The notes under the pieces were generated by a model. That model was not told the origin of the DNA. It saw only the letters and a list, made by a program, of their open reading frames with translations, and did not search any database. A stretch of DNA of 64,000 nucleotides from Lytechinus variegatus (Eukaryota > Echinodermata > Echinoidea > Temnopleuroida > Toxopneustidae): assembly GCF_018143015.1 (NCBI RefSeq), contig NC_054741.1, forward strand, positions 61,811,197 through 61,875,196, given 5' to 3'. How positions within the stretch are numbered: position 1 is the stretch's first letter; the number at the start of each line of letters is the position of its first letter. This document shows positions 21,501 through 30,242 of the stretch, one piece after another. Made by a program: the position numbers and the translations under genes.

Positions 21501-22572
21501 TTGATGGTCAACTCTAGTCTATCCATTTAACGTTTTCTCTTGTAATGGGAGCCTCTGGCTTGAATGGATTAACCTGATTTTTATTAAAAAAAACGAAAAT
21601 AAATAATTTAATTAAGTGAACAGTTAACATTTTCACAACACGTAAAGAAAGCGCTATATAGTCTCCTTTCTCCATTCAGTTTGGATGGAGTATTAGTATT
21701 CCTTCAACATGTACTTACTCTTATGACACTGATTTAGATTCTGTCGTTACAATAACTGCTTTGATGAATTCTCTTATCTCTCACTTTTACATGCATATTT
21801 TACATTGTTCATGGAAAATTGTCAATGTACATGGTTTATAATGCAGAAAAAAGAAAATTTTCATCTCGCTTGTTTATCAAAAGCGAGAAATAGGCGCCTC
21901 TTTTCCGACGGCGGCATCGTCAACATTGATTTATTAACTAAGGTTAAGTTTTCGAAATGTCATAACTTTGAAAGTATGAGAACTTATTTCATGAAACTTG
22001 GACTTACGGGTAATCAAGTACCTATTACTGATCATCTTCCAAGAGTTTCGGGTCGCATGATCAAGGTCACTGAGAGGTCATTTAGGGACAGGGTCAATGA
22101 ACTTTGTCCGTGTTGTGGTATCAACATAAAATCAAGGTTGGGATTTTTAATTTTGAAGATAATATTAAAAGTATACTGTCATACTGCATAAAACGTACAT
22201 ATTGTTGCTATGAGGTATTGGCAAATAAGCGAATGAAATTTAAGGTCATTTGGAAAGGGTCAGTGGTTATTTGAGGTCAACGTACTTCGTATTTTATCAA
22301 CAAATTCATGTTTATTGTAAAAATTGTTGATTTGACATGAAAAACATTTGGTGTCCCTTAATGTTTTGTCTTAGGTCCAAGCAGAATGGCATTACGTCGC
22401 CATGGTGATTGATCGTATATTTCTCTGGGTTTACATCGTCATCGTTCTGGTTGGGAGTATGGGAATCTTCCTCTATTCGCCGTTGCTATGGGAGACCAGT
22501 GATGCTCACATACCAGTCCCCTGGGAGAAACCTATCGAAGTCAACAGAACAGAATATCTCGCTTCACTGTAA
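406..22572 (+). CDS. Nicotinic acetylcholine receptor subunit, alpha-type (7 exons, 5' end outside window)
   Basis: This gene encodes a Cys-loop ligand-gated cation channel subunit of the plasma membrane. Coding segments are 406-548, 15391-15435, 17070-17179, 17630-18071, 18966-19304, 19823-20113 and 22375-22572; all joins keep frame and give about 521 residues. Seen: an N-terminal '[17 protein letters not shown]' block, a 'DIVLYNN' loop A, a Cys-loop with 13 residues between its cysteines (C132/C146 of this fragment), loop B Trp153, vicinal cysteines 196-197 (the alpha-subunit hallmark), M1, M2 beginning 'GEKVTLC' (Glu at -1', cation-selective type), M3, a roughly 130-residue cytoplasmic loop with an MA helix, and M4. 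Candidate N-glycosylation sites are NDS, NIT, NGT and NRT. The signal peptide and first residues must be upstream, because exon 1 begins inside a codon. Family assignment is very secure; the exact subunit is not. Binding-loop residues differ from the muscle type (see findings). Confidence 0.95.
944..1170 (+). repeat. 15-bp minisatellite, about 15 copies
   Basis: Tandem units of tggcagaggtaaaaa with aataa/caaag variants. The unit is a multiple of 3, so several frames stay open as 5-residue repeats; these are not genes. The same unit recurs inverted at 2396-2655. Confidence 0.95.
1799..1995. mobile_element. hAT-type short element (GGCGGATCC family)
   Basis: Its ends are inverted: 'caggggcagatccagg' and 'ggatccgccagtg'. 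It is flanked by the 8-bp near-duplication acattaat / acatcaat (7 of 8), the TSD length of hAT transposons. It has a G-run/C-run interior and no coding capacity. Confidence 0.8.
2396..2655 (-). repeat. 15-bp minisatellite, about 17 copies, inverted partner
   Basis: This is the same unit as 944-1170 read on the minus strand (acctctgccattttt on plus). It lies 1.2 kb away in opposite orientation, so the two arrays form a very large inverted repeat. Confidence 0.95.
3470..3561 (+). pseudogene. Possible LINE reverse-transcriptase-region remnant
   Basis: A short open stretch reads '...[15 protein letters not shown]' before a stop. It resembles the block just before the RT domain in LINE ORF2 ('..EI.KAV..LK..KA.G'). 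It is only about 30 residues and could be chance. Confidence 0.22.
4153..4199. repeat. Near-perfect snapback hairpin
   Basis: The arms at 4153-4175 and 4177-4199 are 23 bp with one mismatch and a single-base loop (around 'aggagttttgggc'). Confidence 0.9.
4585..4965 (+). repeat. Direct duplication, about 115-bp units
   Basis: The copies are at about 4585-4712 and 4847-4965. Both contain 'aaataaagtcttttgagcag' and end in a 'cacccag...gggtggta' inverted pair. They lie within the Harbinger-like element. Confidence 0.8.
6203..6439. mobile_element. hAT-type short element (GGCGTAGCCAGG family), perfect 8-bp TSD
   Basis: Its terminal inverted repeats are 'cactggcgtagccagg' and 'cctggctacgccagtg'. 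It is flanked by an exact aaagagag duplication (6195-6202 and 6440-6447). The length is 237 bp and it carries no gene. It is nested within the Harbinger-like element. Confidence 0.9.
7357..7529. mobile_element. Palindromic foldback element, 173 bp
   Basis: The two arms of about 80 bp are nearly complementary, with the centre at 'ctagtttaaatttgaactag'. The ends are 'cactgcacttt' and 'tttttacagtg'. Each arm contains the smaller palindrome 'gtgctaatttagcac'. I see no clear target duplication. Confidence 0.8.
9202..9301. mobile_element. Short foldback remnant (GGCGTAAATCC family)
   Basis: The ends are 'cactggcgtaaatcc' and 'ggatttacgctcgtg' in inverted orientation, 100 bp apart. It resembles the hAT-type set but has no visible 8-bp duplication, so it is probably decayed. 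Confidence 0.55.
9690..9960 (+). repeat. Pyrimidine (TTC/TCC) low-complexity tract
   Basis: This is a long run of ttctt/ctcctt units on the plus strand. The serine-rich reading frame through it is not a gene. Confidence 0.9.
11008..11187. mobile_element. hAT-type short element (GGCGGATCC family)
   Basis: The ends are 'cagtggcggatccgg' and 'cctggatccgccccat'. The flanks gttaaatt / gtttaatt match at 7 of 8. The interior has a G run near the left end. The length is 180 bp. Confidence 0.75.
12080..12335 (+). repeat. Purine (GAGA) low-complexity tract followed by (GT)n
   Basis: The tract is gagagag-rich and then 'gtgtgtgtgcgtgtatgtg'. Open frames on both strands here are compositional artefacts. 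Confidence 0.9.
13668..13847. mobile_element. Foldback element (TGTTGGGCAACATAC ends)
   Basis: The terminal inverted repeats are 'aaatgttgggcaacatact' and its complement near 13829-13847. The interior has several 'gggtagtttt' motifs in both orientations. A diverged fragment of the same interior occurs at about 17005-17050, just before an nAChR exon. Confidence 0.75.
14423..14466 (+). pseudogene. LINE reverse transcriptase fragment
   Basis: The peptide '[14 protein letters not shown]' matches the LINE RT motif '..CGVPQGSILGP'. The match ends abruptly and no flanking RT blocks are intact, so this is a short dead fragment inside nAChR intron 1. Confidence 0.45.
15391..15435 (+). CDS. nAChR 45-bp exon
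   Basis: This tiny exon encodes [15 protein letters not shown], the segment that matches 'DEKNQ.L.T..WL.Q' of nAChR subunits. The acceptor is 'ttcttacag' and the donor is gtaagg. It is preceded by a 14.8-kb intron. It is in phase 0 on both sides and continues seamlessly from 'SQIIHV' into 'RWEDYRLVW'. Confidence 0.9.
15436..17069 (+). other. nAChR intron 2
   Basis: It holds one foldback element (16191-16348), a T run near 16745 and a fragment of the TGTTGGGCAACATAC family near 17005-17050. I recognise nothing else. Confidence 0.7.
16191..16348. mobile_element. Foldback element (TTTAAGCC ends)
   Basis: The inverted ends are 'tttaagcctgtcact' and 'agtgacgggcttaaa', with an AT-rich inverted interior ('aaactttttaaactgtta' against its complement). 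The length is about 158 bp. Confidence 0.7.
17070..17179 (+). CDS. nAChR exon (loop A region)
   Basis: The exon encodes [19 protein letters not shown] and WKPDIVLYN, which holds the family-wide 'W.PDIVLYN' loop A with its aromatic Tyr. The acceptor is 'atttttcag' and the donor is gtaagt at 17180. The last codon is split (AA|T) and is completed by the next exon. Confidence 0.93.
17180..17629 (+). other. nAChR intron 3
   Basis: It contains a short (GAT)n/(TAA)n stretch at 17245-17330 and a small hairpin around 'atgtgctctaaagcacat' near 17466. I recognise no other feature. Confidence 0.7.
17630..18071 (+). CDS. nAChR exon (Cys-loop, loops B and C, M1)
   Basis: This 442-bp exon is the most diagnostic part. 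It encodes the Cys-loop (C-x13-C ending FPFDEQRC), 'KFGSW' with the loop-B Trp, the loop-C 'YPCC' vicinal cysteines, and M1 with its conserved Pro ('FVLPC'). It ends 'NCGEK' at the M2 entry. The acceptor is 'ttttttcag' and the donor is gtaaag at 18072. Confidence 0.96.
18072..18965 (+). other. nAChR intron 4
   Basis: I see no repeat family or exon. Open frames in it lack any recognisable domain. Confidence 0.6.
18966..19304 (+). CDS. nAChR exon (M2, M3, start of cytoplasmic loop)
   Basis: The exon begins '[20 protein letters not shown]' (M2 pore helix), then '[18 protein letters not shown]' (M2-M3 loop and M3), and ends in the loop after 'MPKWVKTVF' and 'MKRP', which are typical post-M3 blocks. 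The donor gtatga at 19305 is usable but not optimal. The length of 339 bp is exactly 113 codons. Confidence 0.95.
19489..19770 (+). repeat. Direct duplication with hairpins in nAChR intron 5
   Basis: Two copies (about 19489-19590 and 19670-19770) both contain 'gatacataaacata', a hairpin around 'caccaccata..ggtgtc' and a T run after it. Confidence 0.75.
19823..20113 (+). CDS. nAChR exon (cytoplasmic loop and MA helix)
   Basis: The exon is 97 codons with phase 0 on both sides. It ends in an amphipathic segment '[18 protein letters not shown]' like the MA helix just before M4. Its donor (aag|gtgctt at 20114) is weak. The frame stays open past it to a stop at 20234-20236, so intron retention would give an alternative C-terminus (see findings). 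Confidence 0.88.
20205..20530. mobile_element. Nested foldback elements (GCGTTTCATGAAA family)
   Basis: An outer inverted pair ('ggggagcgtttcatc' at 20205, complement ending about 20409) encloses 'ggggcgtttcatgaaagg...', whose inverted copy follows at 20408-20530. Arms share 'gacttgtcggacg' and 'ccaatcaaaatcatgg'. Related copies are at 29775-30242 and 42812-42937. Confidence 0.85.
20540..20970. repeat. Inverted repeat of TTGGTCCAAT-like words
   Basis: The left half repeats 'ttggtccaat' and 'cgtctac'. The right half repeats the complement 'attggaccaa' and 'gtagac/agacgaa', so the region can fold back imperfectly. It may be a decayed foldback element. Confidence 0.6.
22064..22080 (+). promoter_or_regulatory. 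Perfect DR5 nuclear-receptor-like element
   Basis: Two AGGTCA half-sites are spaced by 5 bases (aggtca-ctgag-aggtca), the canonical RAR/RXR arrangement. More half-sites follow nearby (gggtca at about 22090; aggtca/gggtca near 22242-22278). Function is unproven and the cluster could come from a repeat. Confidence 0.35.
22375..22572 (+). CDS. nAChR last coding exon (M4 and C-terminus)
   Basis: The exon begins '[18 protein letters not shown]', the standard pre-M4 block, followed by M4 and a tail ending 'EYLASL' and TAA at 22570-22572. The acceptor is 'tgtcttag'. The stop codon lies inside a strong splice-donor-like string (act|gtaagtat), so a further spliced exon cannot be excluded. I could not fix a poly(A) site. 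Confidence 0.9.
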   Translation, partial: VQAEWHYVAMVIDRIFLWVYIVIVLVGSMGIFLYSPLLWETSDAHIPVPWEKPIEVNRTEYLASL

Positions 22573-22968
22573 GTATATAAAAATATATAATCAAACGAGA
22601 AACACTTGATGACACAGCCATTCAGTATGAAATTTAAAACAGACATACAAATATGTGTCGAAAAAGCGTCACTCTTTAAGATGGAAGTTTTTTAACAAAA
22701 TTAATTAATCAAAGTGTCCCTTTATTGTATAGCGAACTGTGTAAAACTTTACTCCGTCAATTAGAAAAATATCAGTCCCAAAATTCCATCCCAAATGTTA
22801 TTCATTATTAACAGGATATCAGACTATTATTCATATACCAATAGAAAAGTACAATGTGGTTATATCATGATTGCAATATATTTGCGATTGGTGAATTGAT
22901 ATAATTTTGTGAGGCAAAGTGTGTAAAACCTGTTCTTATTCACCCTAAAGCCCTAAAGCCAGGCTGAT

Positions 22969-23566
22969 GCCAGCCTGGCATGACACTTGCACGACTTTTG
23001 GCCACGATTTTGTCGTGGCAAGTCGTGCCATTTGGGGGGCACGAACTGGGAGGCTCCCGCACTGTTTACGACTTGTTCACGCATAGTTCACGACAAGTTC
23101 ATGACGAGTTCACGAATAGTTCACGAATGCGTGCCCGTCAGTGTCCACATTGACACGAACTGGCACGACGAGTTCACGCATAGTTTGCGCATAGTTTACG
23201 CACTTCCCGCATTGGCACGACGAGTTTGCGCAGTTCGGACGGTGTCGTGCTTAACTATTCGTGAACACGACGTGAGCTGTTCTTGAACTATTGACAGTCG
23301 TGGCATAGCGCGCACTGCCACGCACTGGCACGCATCGTCCCGACGAGTTCACGAACAGTTTGCGCATAGTTCACGACCCGGTCGCTAAATTTTGTCGTGA
23401 CCAAAATTTTGAACATTTCAAAATTCTCGTCCCGACATGGCACGCAGTCACGACGTGTCACGACGTGTTTACGCACACTTCACGCCAGTTCACGACTAGT
23501 TTGCGCACTGGCACGACTTGAGCCGTGCCAATGCGTGACACAAATTCGTACAAGTGTCAGGCTGGC
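22969..23566. mobile_element. CpG-rich foldback element, about 600 bp
   Basis: The ends are 'gccagcctggcatgacactt' and, inverted, 'caagtgtcaggctggc'. The interior is packed with variants of gttcacga, gtttgcgca and tggcacgac on both strands. It stands out sharply from the AT-rich flanks. No coding sequence. Confidence 0.75.
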
Positions 23567-23716
23567 AATATTTCATACCGATCCAACCGGCGAACCAGAT
23601 AGTCCAAGCAAAGATAGAAAGCTTGTTTATGTTTAAAACAGGTTAAATTTTTTTGTTTCATTTCAATAAATTCCGTTTTTATATTCTTTTACTGGTGTCT
23701 ATTTCAGGAAAATTAT

Positions 23717-23751
23717 AGCGTTGATTTGTTTTATTGAAACAAATCAACGCT
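23717..23751. repeat. Perfect 15-bp hairpin
   Basis: The arms 'agcgttgatttgttt' and its complement surround a 5-base loop (tattg). Confidence 0.85.
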
Positions 23752-23879
23752 GTCAAAGAGACGCAATACTAAAGAGTAGCTTAAAGACAATATTTTGACT
23801 TTCACTGACCCAATTTTCGAAATGTCATATTGCAGATTCACAATACAAACTAGTCCTTGTCAAAAGCTTGCTTTCGGAA

Positions 23880-24015
23880 GGAAGAAGTATTTTTAACAAT
23901 GAAGAAGAAAAAGTGGAAGTAGATGAAGTAGAAGAAGAAAAAGAAAATAAAGAAGAAGAAGGAGGGGAAAGAGAAGAAAGAAGAAAGGGAGGAGGAAAAG
24001 AAGAAGAAGAAATGC
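23880..24015 (+). repeat. GAA/GAAG purine tract
   Basis: The tract is gaagaag-rich with an open, Glu/Lys-rich frame that is compositional. Confidence 0.9.
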
Positions 24016-25770
24016 ATGTCATTGACGAAATCATGGAATCCTTTTTTAAATCGAGACGAAACACTGCGAATGAATTTATTATGAATCAGCATGCATGTTG
24101 TTTTAATTCATTGTATTAGTTTCAAACACAATCTTGATGACAACTTTATTCAATGCATTTGTTTTTTTTATGATTCCTGTAGGGGAAAGATGTGAGGAGT
24201 CTAAAAGAGCACTTTTATCCATTTCTGGTCTCTTGCGTCAGTCAACAACATCGCAGTCATGACAATCCAAGTGGTGCTATGAACGATATCGAATATTTCT
24301 TCACAACTTCTTGCCAGAAAAAAGATGGAATCGCCTTAATAACATTTTTATCTGATATGACCAATATTACTATTAATGTTAACGACACAACATTTTCATC
24401 AGTTTTCATTGCTTTCTCATAATTCATTTTGTAAACGAGACTGATCAGAAGAATTTGTTGTAAAAATATACTTTTTTTTCGTTATTTTTGTTATGAAGGG
24501 GTCAACCAACTGGCGATAATTGCGCATTATTATGTATTATGTGTTTTATGTTCCTATGATTTTAAAGTATCGTGATATTAAGTGATTTAGCTTAGGTTAT
24601 TTCCCATCATCTTTATTGACATTAGTCACATAATGAGAGAAATATGGTGATGTTGATATAAGGCCAATAAAGGAGATGGGAGAGGGTTTATACCGTCCCC
24701 TATAGTAAACAGGGGAAAAAGACGGGCATATAAAGCTGTGGAGAAATGTGTCGTGCTACTTAATGCCCAAATCTTTATTTTGCTCCTCCCCCATATCAAA
24801 AATACCTTAGCGCCATCACTGTGTACAAATATTCTTAAATAGCCCAATCATGACTCATGATTATTGAGGATTTGACATTCAGAAGTGGTATCATTCACTC
24901 AAAAAGATGAAAGTGTCGGTTTCTTAAAAAATAAAGATCGTGTGTATCTTTTAACGTTTTATTGCCTATATACATGCAGAGCATGGTTTATTGTAATGTC
25001 AACATTGCACTTTTTATTTTCGACTTTCTATGTGACTACAAGCTCAAAGTGAGAGAGAGGGAGCTTTTGAATTCAAAGGCACACTTTCTTGAACGTTAAT
25101 GGGGGAAACATTACGTTTGTATATGTAAACAGGCTTTGTTAAGCTTGATAATCTTGTAAACATAGTGTATAAAATGTGCCAACACAAATTATGTTTAAGT
25201 TTTTGTCGCCACTGAATATTACAAATAGACAAGGAATAGAATGCATTGTTCAGTTTTCTGGCGTTTGTTTTTTATTTGCTAATAGTTATTTATTATGATG
25301 CATATTCCAACGATCCTCAAAAGTTTGGTCAAATCTTGCCAATGCATTTTGAGGTTTCCTCCCTGTTTTACTTTCCATGTCAACGAAAGGACTTGTCATC
25401 AATATTGATAATAGCACTGATGAATGACAGTTTTCTTTGTTGATGAAAAACGCAATATTTGCACATGTCAACAAAGTAAAAGTAATGTCAACAGTAAAAA
25501 ATAAATGGTTCAATGTATTATTGGAAATGTTTATCTTTCAGAACTAAAATTTATATCATTTAAGATCTATATGTAAATAATTTTTGAGATACAAAAGAAT
25601 TGACTACATTGGTTGGTAAGCCTAGAAAATATATGACTTAAGTTGTCTCTCTTGACCAAATAAATTTACTTTCAGGAATAGGTGTTGAAAACTAATTTTG
25701 CAATGAAGTGATTAGAAAAACAATCCGGGTATTGAGTCTTTGCTTTCCTTGGCTTATTATTACTCTTGTT

Positions 25771-25943
25771 CAGTAATGGACCCGGGGTGACACATCCAGC
25801 CGTTGCCCCCTTTTGGGAATCATTAAAATATTTATATTTAGCATATGTCGTGCATACGCAAGTGAAGAAATTTTTTGGCTTGTCAAATTTCTTTCTGGAC
25901 GAAATCCCCCCCCCCCCCGTGGAAAATCCTGGATCCGCCCCTG
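25771..25943. mobile_element. hAT-type short element (GGATCC family)
   Basis: The right end 'cctggatccgcccctg' is canonical and the left end 'cagtaatggacccgggg' is diverged. The flanks ctcttgtt / ctcttggc match at 6 of 8. There is a C run near the right end. Confidence 0.6.
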
Positions 25944-26299
25944 CTCTTGGCATGCTAGTATTTAATGTGAAAGATAAAACTTCGTGCTCCTTAGACATGC
26001 TAGAAATATCGATGAAAAGAAGACATCACTATACCTCCCTGGATTTATTTTACAATATGAATAATTCATCAGCACAAACTACATTCAAAATGTAAACAAA
26101 TGATGAAAGATATATTATGCTGAATGATTACTGCTGTGTCTACAAGTTATGGATTTTCATAGGTGATGTGAATTGTACTCTGTAGAATAAAGAATGAAAT
26201 ATATTGTGAACTTTCGTAGAATAATATTTTCTGTTAGGATATGAAAGATTGCGACCTTGTATTCTTACAATAGAGAAAGACGAGAATTCTGATGATTCT

Positions 26300-26690
26300 G
26301 ATATCACGGTTATGGAGATGATGATAATGATGGTGACCATGATGATGATGGTTATGATGATGATGATGGTGATGATGATGAAGATGATGACTAAGGTGAT
26401 GAGTATGACGATGATTACGACGACGACAGTGATGATGCTGCTGCTGATGACGATGATGATTATGATGATGATATGCCAACGACGAAAATGATAATGATGA
26501 CTGAGGTGATGAGTATGAGGATGATGATAATGATCAGATTGATGATGGTGATTAAGTAAACAAAAAAGGATAACACATGATGATGATGGTGATGATGATG
26601 ATGATGATGATAAGGACAGTGATGACGTCGATAATGTTATTGATAATGGATGATTCACCATAACGATAATAATGATGGAGATCACTACGA
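26300..26690 (+). repeat. (GAT)n/(ATG)n interrupted triplet tract
   Basis: This is a long imperfect gatgat array with gac interruptions. The 181-residue antisense frame through it is an artefact. A smaller gacgat tract follows at 26855-26930. Confidence 0.9.
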
Positions 26691-27040
26691 TGATGTTGAC
26701 GATGGAATCGAATACAGCTTTAATGGGAATAGTTAATGATGACGATATAGCGGCGGGGCTAGGATATCATAAATGATCATGAATTCTCATAAATTATAAG
26801 AGGGCCCAGAAACATTTCATTTTGATCTTTTTTTAATATAATATATAGATAAGAATGATAACGACCACGACGACGATGGTGATGAAAGCGACGATAATGA
26901 TGATAGCGAAAAAAGTGATGGCGACTACGCGGTCAAATGAACAGCTACACAAGAAAATGGCTCTTAACAAATAAAAAGATTTGCTTGCTTGATTTGTAAC
27001 ACAAAGAGGGAATAAGGTTGATGGAAGTGCATTTTCGGGA

Positions 27041-27360
27041 CAATAATAATAATATTAACAATAATCATAATAACATAGGTATATTTACCCAGGGTAACCA
27101 CTTCAGTTTCGAAAACTGTTCTACCAGTGGGCCCTGCTATTATTATTACCCCGGCTTTAGCTGAGCTTCCTAGGCGCTCAAGCATTCAAGGAATTTCTTC
27201 CTGCTGGGTGCCAATTCACTTTACCTGGGTTGAGTGCAGCACAATGTGGATGAGTTTCTTGCTGAAGGAAATTACGCTATGGCTGGGACCCGGGCTGGGA
27301 TTCGAACCCACGACCCTCTGTTTCAAAGTCAGAAGACTAATCCACTAGGCCATAACGCTC
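27041..27360 (-). mobile_element. tRNA-derived SINE
   Basis: On the minus strand the head has an A box (tggcctagtgg, 27342-27352) and a B box (ggttcgaatcc, 27298-27308) at tRNA-like spacing. The body ends in a TTA-rich tail. 3' fragments of the same family are at 32864-32945 (plus) and 63418-63470 (minus), sharing 'ctaccctgggtaaat'. Confidence 0.8.
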
Positions 27361-27689
27361 CACAAAAGAAATGCGTTTGACATGTTGATTTTTTACCAAG
27401 TGCGCAGTTTTCGCAGTTTGCATTTACCATTCACAATTGAGTGGTGTTTTGGTTTGAACAAGGAGGTTCTTGATTTGAATTACATGATTTAGCATTACAT
27501 TGGCTGAGTGGTTTTGGTAGTGAGTGTCAGAAATTAACATATTGTTTGAACAACATGTACGCTTTCATACTTCAGACACAGCATGCAAGAAACATATATT
27601 TACACGAAAGGCGTGACCCCTTTTTTATAGCATGTTCGATGATGGGTCTTTAAGACTTCTGCTTGATCGTCGATTTTTTAATGTTTGAA

Positions 27690-27796
27690 ATATGCAATGA
27701 GTCTTTTTATTGTTTTTACTTTGTATACATGAACAATTCAGCCATTTGGCTGCGACTCATGTTTTTAATAAACCTTGAATTGAATTGAATTGAATG
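27690..27796 (+). mobile_element. LINE 3' end with (TTGAA)n tail
   Basis: The sequence runs to 'tttttaataaaccttgaat' and then tandem ttgaa repeats, a common form of non-LTR retrotransposon 3' terminus. There is no coding sequence. Confidence 0.45.
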
Positions 27797-27939
27797 ACTT
27801 GAAAGTACGTCATGCCCCCCCCCCAAAAAAGAGTTTCTTGATCAAGAAAAAAAGAACTTGAGGAAAATTTGGAATAGGTAACGAAAAAGAATGAAATCTT
27901 GTATCATTTTCGCATATCATGTCAAAACCTAACCTTAAT

Positions 27940-29401
27940 CAGGGGCGGATCCAGGATTTTGAAATAGGGGGGGCGCCAGCGGCGAGGGAGCGAAGTGACC
28001 GAGCGGGGGGAGGGTGTGGGAGGGGGGATACCCCCCTCCCACGGCAAGGACTTTTTCAAAAAATCATGTCCAAAAGTCGTATTTTGAGAGCACCTTTAGA
28101 AGAAAAATGCACACTTAAATCACTGTAACTTCATGAATAAAAGACACATACTGACTCATTTAGGAGTTCAAAACATACATTTGGCAAAGGCTCTTCACTT
28201 GCTTGCATCGTGTGATTGAAACGTCAAATTTAAATGATACGAAACTGAGACTTGTAATCGATAAGTTCCGAATAATCCATTCTGTTTATTGTCATTTGTG
28301 TATTTACATTGTGTGTTTCAAACGAGAATTGTTTAGTCGTATGGCAACATGCAGCGATCGGGGGGGGGGGGACGGGGGACGTGTTCTCCCTCAAATATTT
28401 CGGGGGAGGTCGTCCCCCCCCCTAGATTTTTAAAACTATTTTTTTTTTCGATTTTGCTGGCAATTTTTTTTTAATGATATTGTAATCAGCAAACCTATAG
28501 ATTATCAAACATTAAAAATGGGGTAAGGGGGGGGGGGGGTTAATGTCACAATTTCTACTTTTTAACAATACACAATGTGTCCTCGGGACGTTTTTCCCCA
28601 GCACGAAAGTATTTTTTCTCCCCCCAACCCCCACCCCCCCCCCCCCGTCACATAAAATCTTCGCTCCTTACGCTGACATATAGCTGCCTATACACAGCAA
28701 ACGCGGAGTGGGGTCGACTGGTGATTGAGAATATACAATTTTGCTCCTTGATAATTCGTTGGAATGATTGCTTCGGCGAAACTTAGTTGGGGCGCCCTGG
28801 ATAATATGCCTCTGAATCTACCAGAAAGTGTAAAAGTTAGTTTACATTAAATACAAATATGTCTGAACTATACATTTCAGTGAAAACGTACATGACCAAG
28901 GCAGAATGATAATGCTGCGCACGTGGCGCCCGATATAGGGCTTCATCTTTGAGTGAAGAATAATCTCGGGGATAGACATTATCATTCGCATCGTTGACAA
29001 TTTCTCTTGCGATCTGTTACTTACAATTTACATGTATTTGCCATAAAGACGGACAAACGCATGTTACAAAAAACACAAAATTTCGGGAAAAAATGATATC
29101 CAATCCATCTTCACACTGGTCACTGCACTGCAACTCCCGATTACAAGTGGTGCAACTTTCCAACCGATCGACTTGCGCGCCCTGGAATTCCGGAATTTAC
29201 TTATTGCAATACAGTATGACAGAGGTGCATTTGTGCGAACATAGGCCATGAGCGTAAGTTAAAATATAGTTTTGACTAGATCTAGCCCTTGAAATTGACT
29301 ACATTGTACCAATCCAGTAAATATAACCATCAAAAAAAAAAAAATCCGGCGAAAATAGGGGGGGGGGGCGCCCGGGGCGCCCCCCTCTGGATCCGCCACT
29401 G
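27940..29401. mobile_element. Large or composite hAT-type element (GGCGGATCC ends)
   Basis: The left end 'caggggcggatccagg' and right end 'ctggatccgccactg' are inverted and 1.46 kb apart. The interior has several long G and C runs and no recognisable transposase. The flanking 8-mers (accttaat / ttaattta) do not match, so this may be two chimeric copies. Confidence 0.45.
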
Positions 29402-29479
29402 TTAATTTAGCCTAATTAAGAAGGTCAAACAATTCCCCATCTGCCAAATCTGGCCCTTCAAATCTTTTGGAGCAGTACG

Positions 29480-29700
29480 CCACTGCATCATCATCATCAT
29501 CACCATCATCCTCATCATCATCATCACCATCACCACCATCATCATCATCATCATGAACATCATCCTGATTATCATCACCATCACCACCACCACCATCATC
29601 ATCATGAAAATGATCATGATCATCATCATCCTCATCATCATCATCATCATCACCACAATCATTACCATCTCCATCATCGCTATCATCCTCATCATAACAT
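29480..29700 (+). repeat. (ATC)n triplet tract
   Basis: This is an imperfect catcat array; open frames on the complementary strand are artefacts. It lies just right of the large hAT-type element. Confidence 0.9.
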
Positions 29701-29774
29701 TCTGCAATGGGTAAGCGCTGCTTTGGGGAGAAAATATTAATTTGATACATCCGATCCCCCAAAACTTACACGTT

Positions 29775-30242
29775 GGAACTGTTTCATGAAAAGACTTGTT
29801 GGACGTTTAATCCGACAGTCTGTTTTATCCGAATAAGCCAGTTCGTAGTTCCTTTCTGCGCATGATCAAAAGATTCTACGCATGATCAAAGGAAGGTAAT
29901 TTGTACTGAAGTGACATGGTGGTTTAAAATCTAATGAGATAAGCACCAACTTTGATGTCTTGATTATTCATATATTCTTTTGAATTATGGTTTTAAAGCA
30001 CGATGAAGTCTTTGTTGAGGGTCGGTAAATAGGACAAAAATCGCAAATATGTCGTTTATCCAGAGTCACGGACGACACTGCTGTTTCGATGCACAGAACC
30101 TTGACGGAAACTTCATTGTCATGATGGGCATTTGACAATAGGTTCTCCACGTTCCAGAAAACGTCTACGTAGATGTAAAAACTATCAAGGAAAGTTGTCA
30201 GATCCGACTTGGACAAAAATGTTGGTGAAATGCTTCCCAGAC
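29775..30242. mobile_element. GTTTCATGAAA-family element with internal insertion
   Basis: The left end 'ctgtttcatgaaaagactt' and the right end near 'tggtgaaatgcttccc' are related to the ends of the 20205-20530 elements. The interior carries a copy of the roughly 150-bp repeat also found at 39443. Confidence 0.5.
29849..29993 (+). repeat. Dispersed repeat of about 150 bp, copy 1
   Basis: It contains the doublet 'ctgcgcatgatcaaaagatt' / 'ctacgcatgatca' and 'gacatggtggtttaaaatct'. It is over 90% identical by eye to 39443-39590. Confidence 0.85.

Larger units (their letters stand above)
20114..22374 (+). other. nAChR intron 6
   Basis: It contains the nested palindrome (20205-20530), an inverted GGTCCAA-type low-copy repeat (20540-20970), a (GATT)n run at 21120-21165, and a cluster of AGGTCA half-sites at 22064-22285. 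I see no recognisable exon. A 128-residue open frame near 21805 has no domain I know. Confidence 0.7.

Noticed and set aside
21805-22191. 128-residue open frame in nAChR intron 6 with CPCC near its end
   Set aside because: There is no domain I recognise and it overlaps the AGGTCA-rich segment. Weak evidence, left unannotated.
26140-26685. 181-residue antisense open frame (Ser/Ile/His-rich)
   Set aside because: It runs through a (GAT)n tract and shows triplet-repeat composition only.
29402-29762. Met- or Asp-rich open frames on the minus strand
   Set aside because: They are artefacts of the (ATC)n tract.
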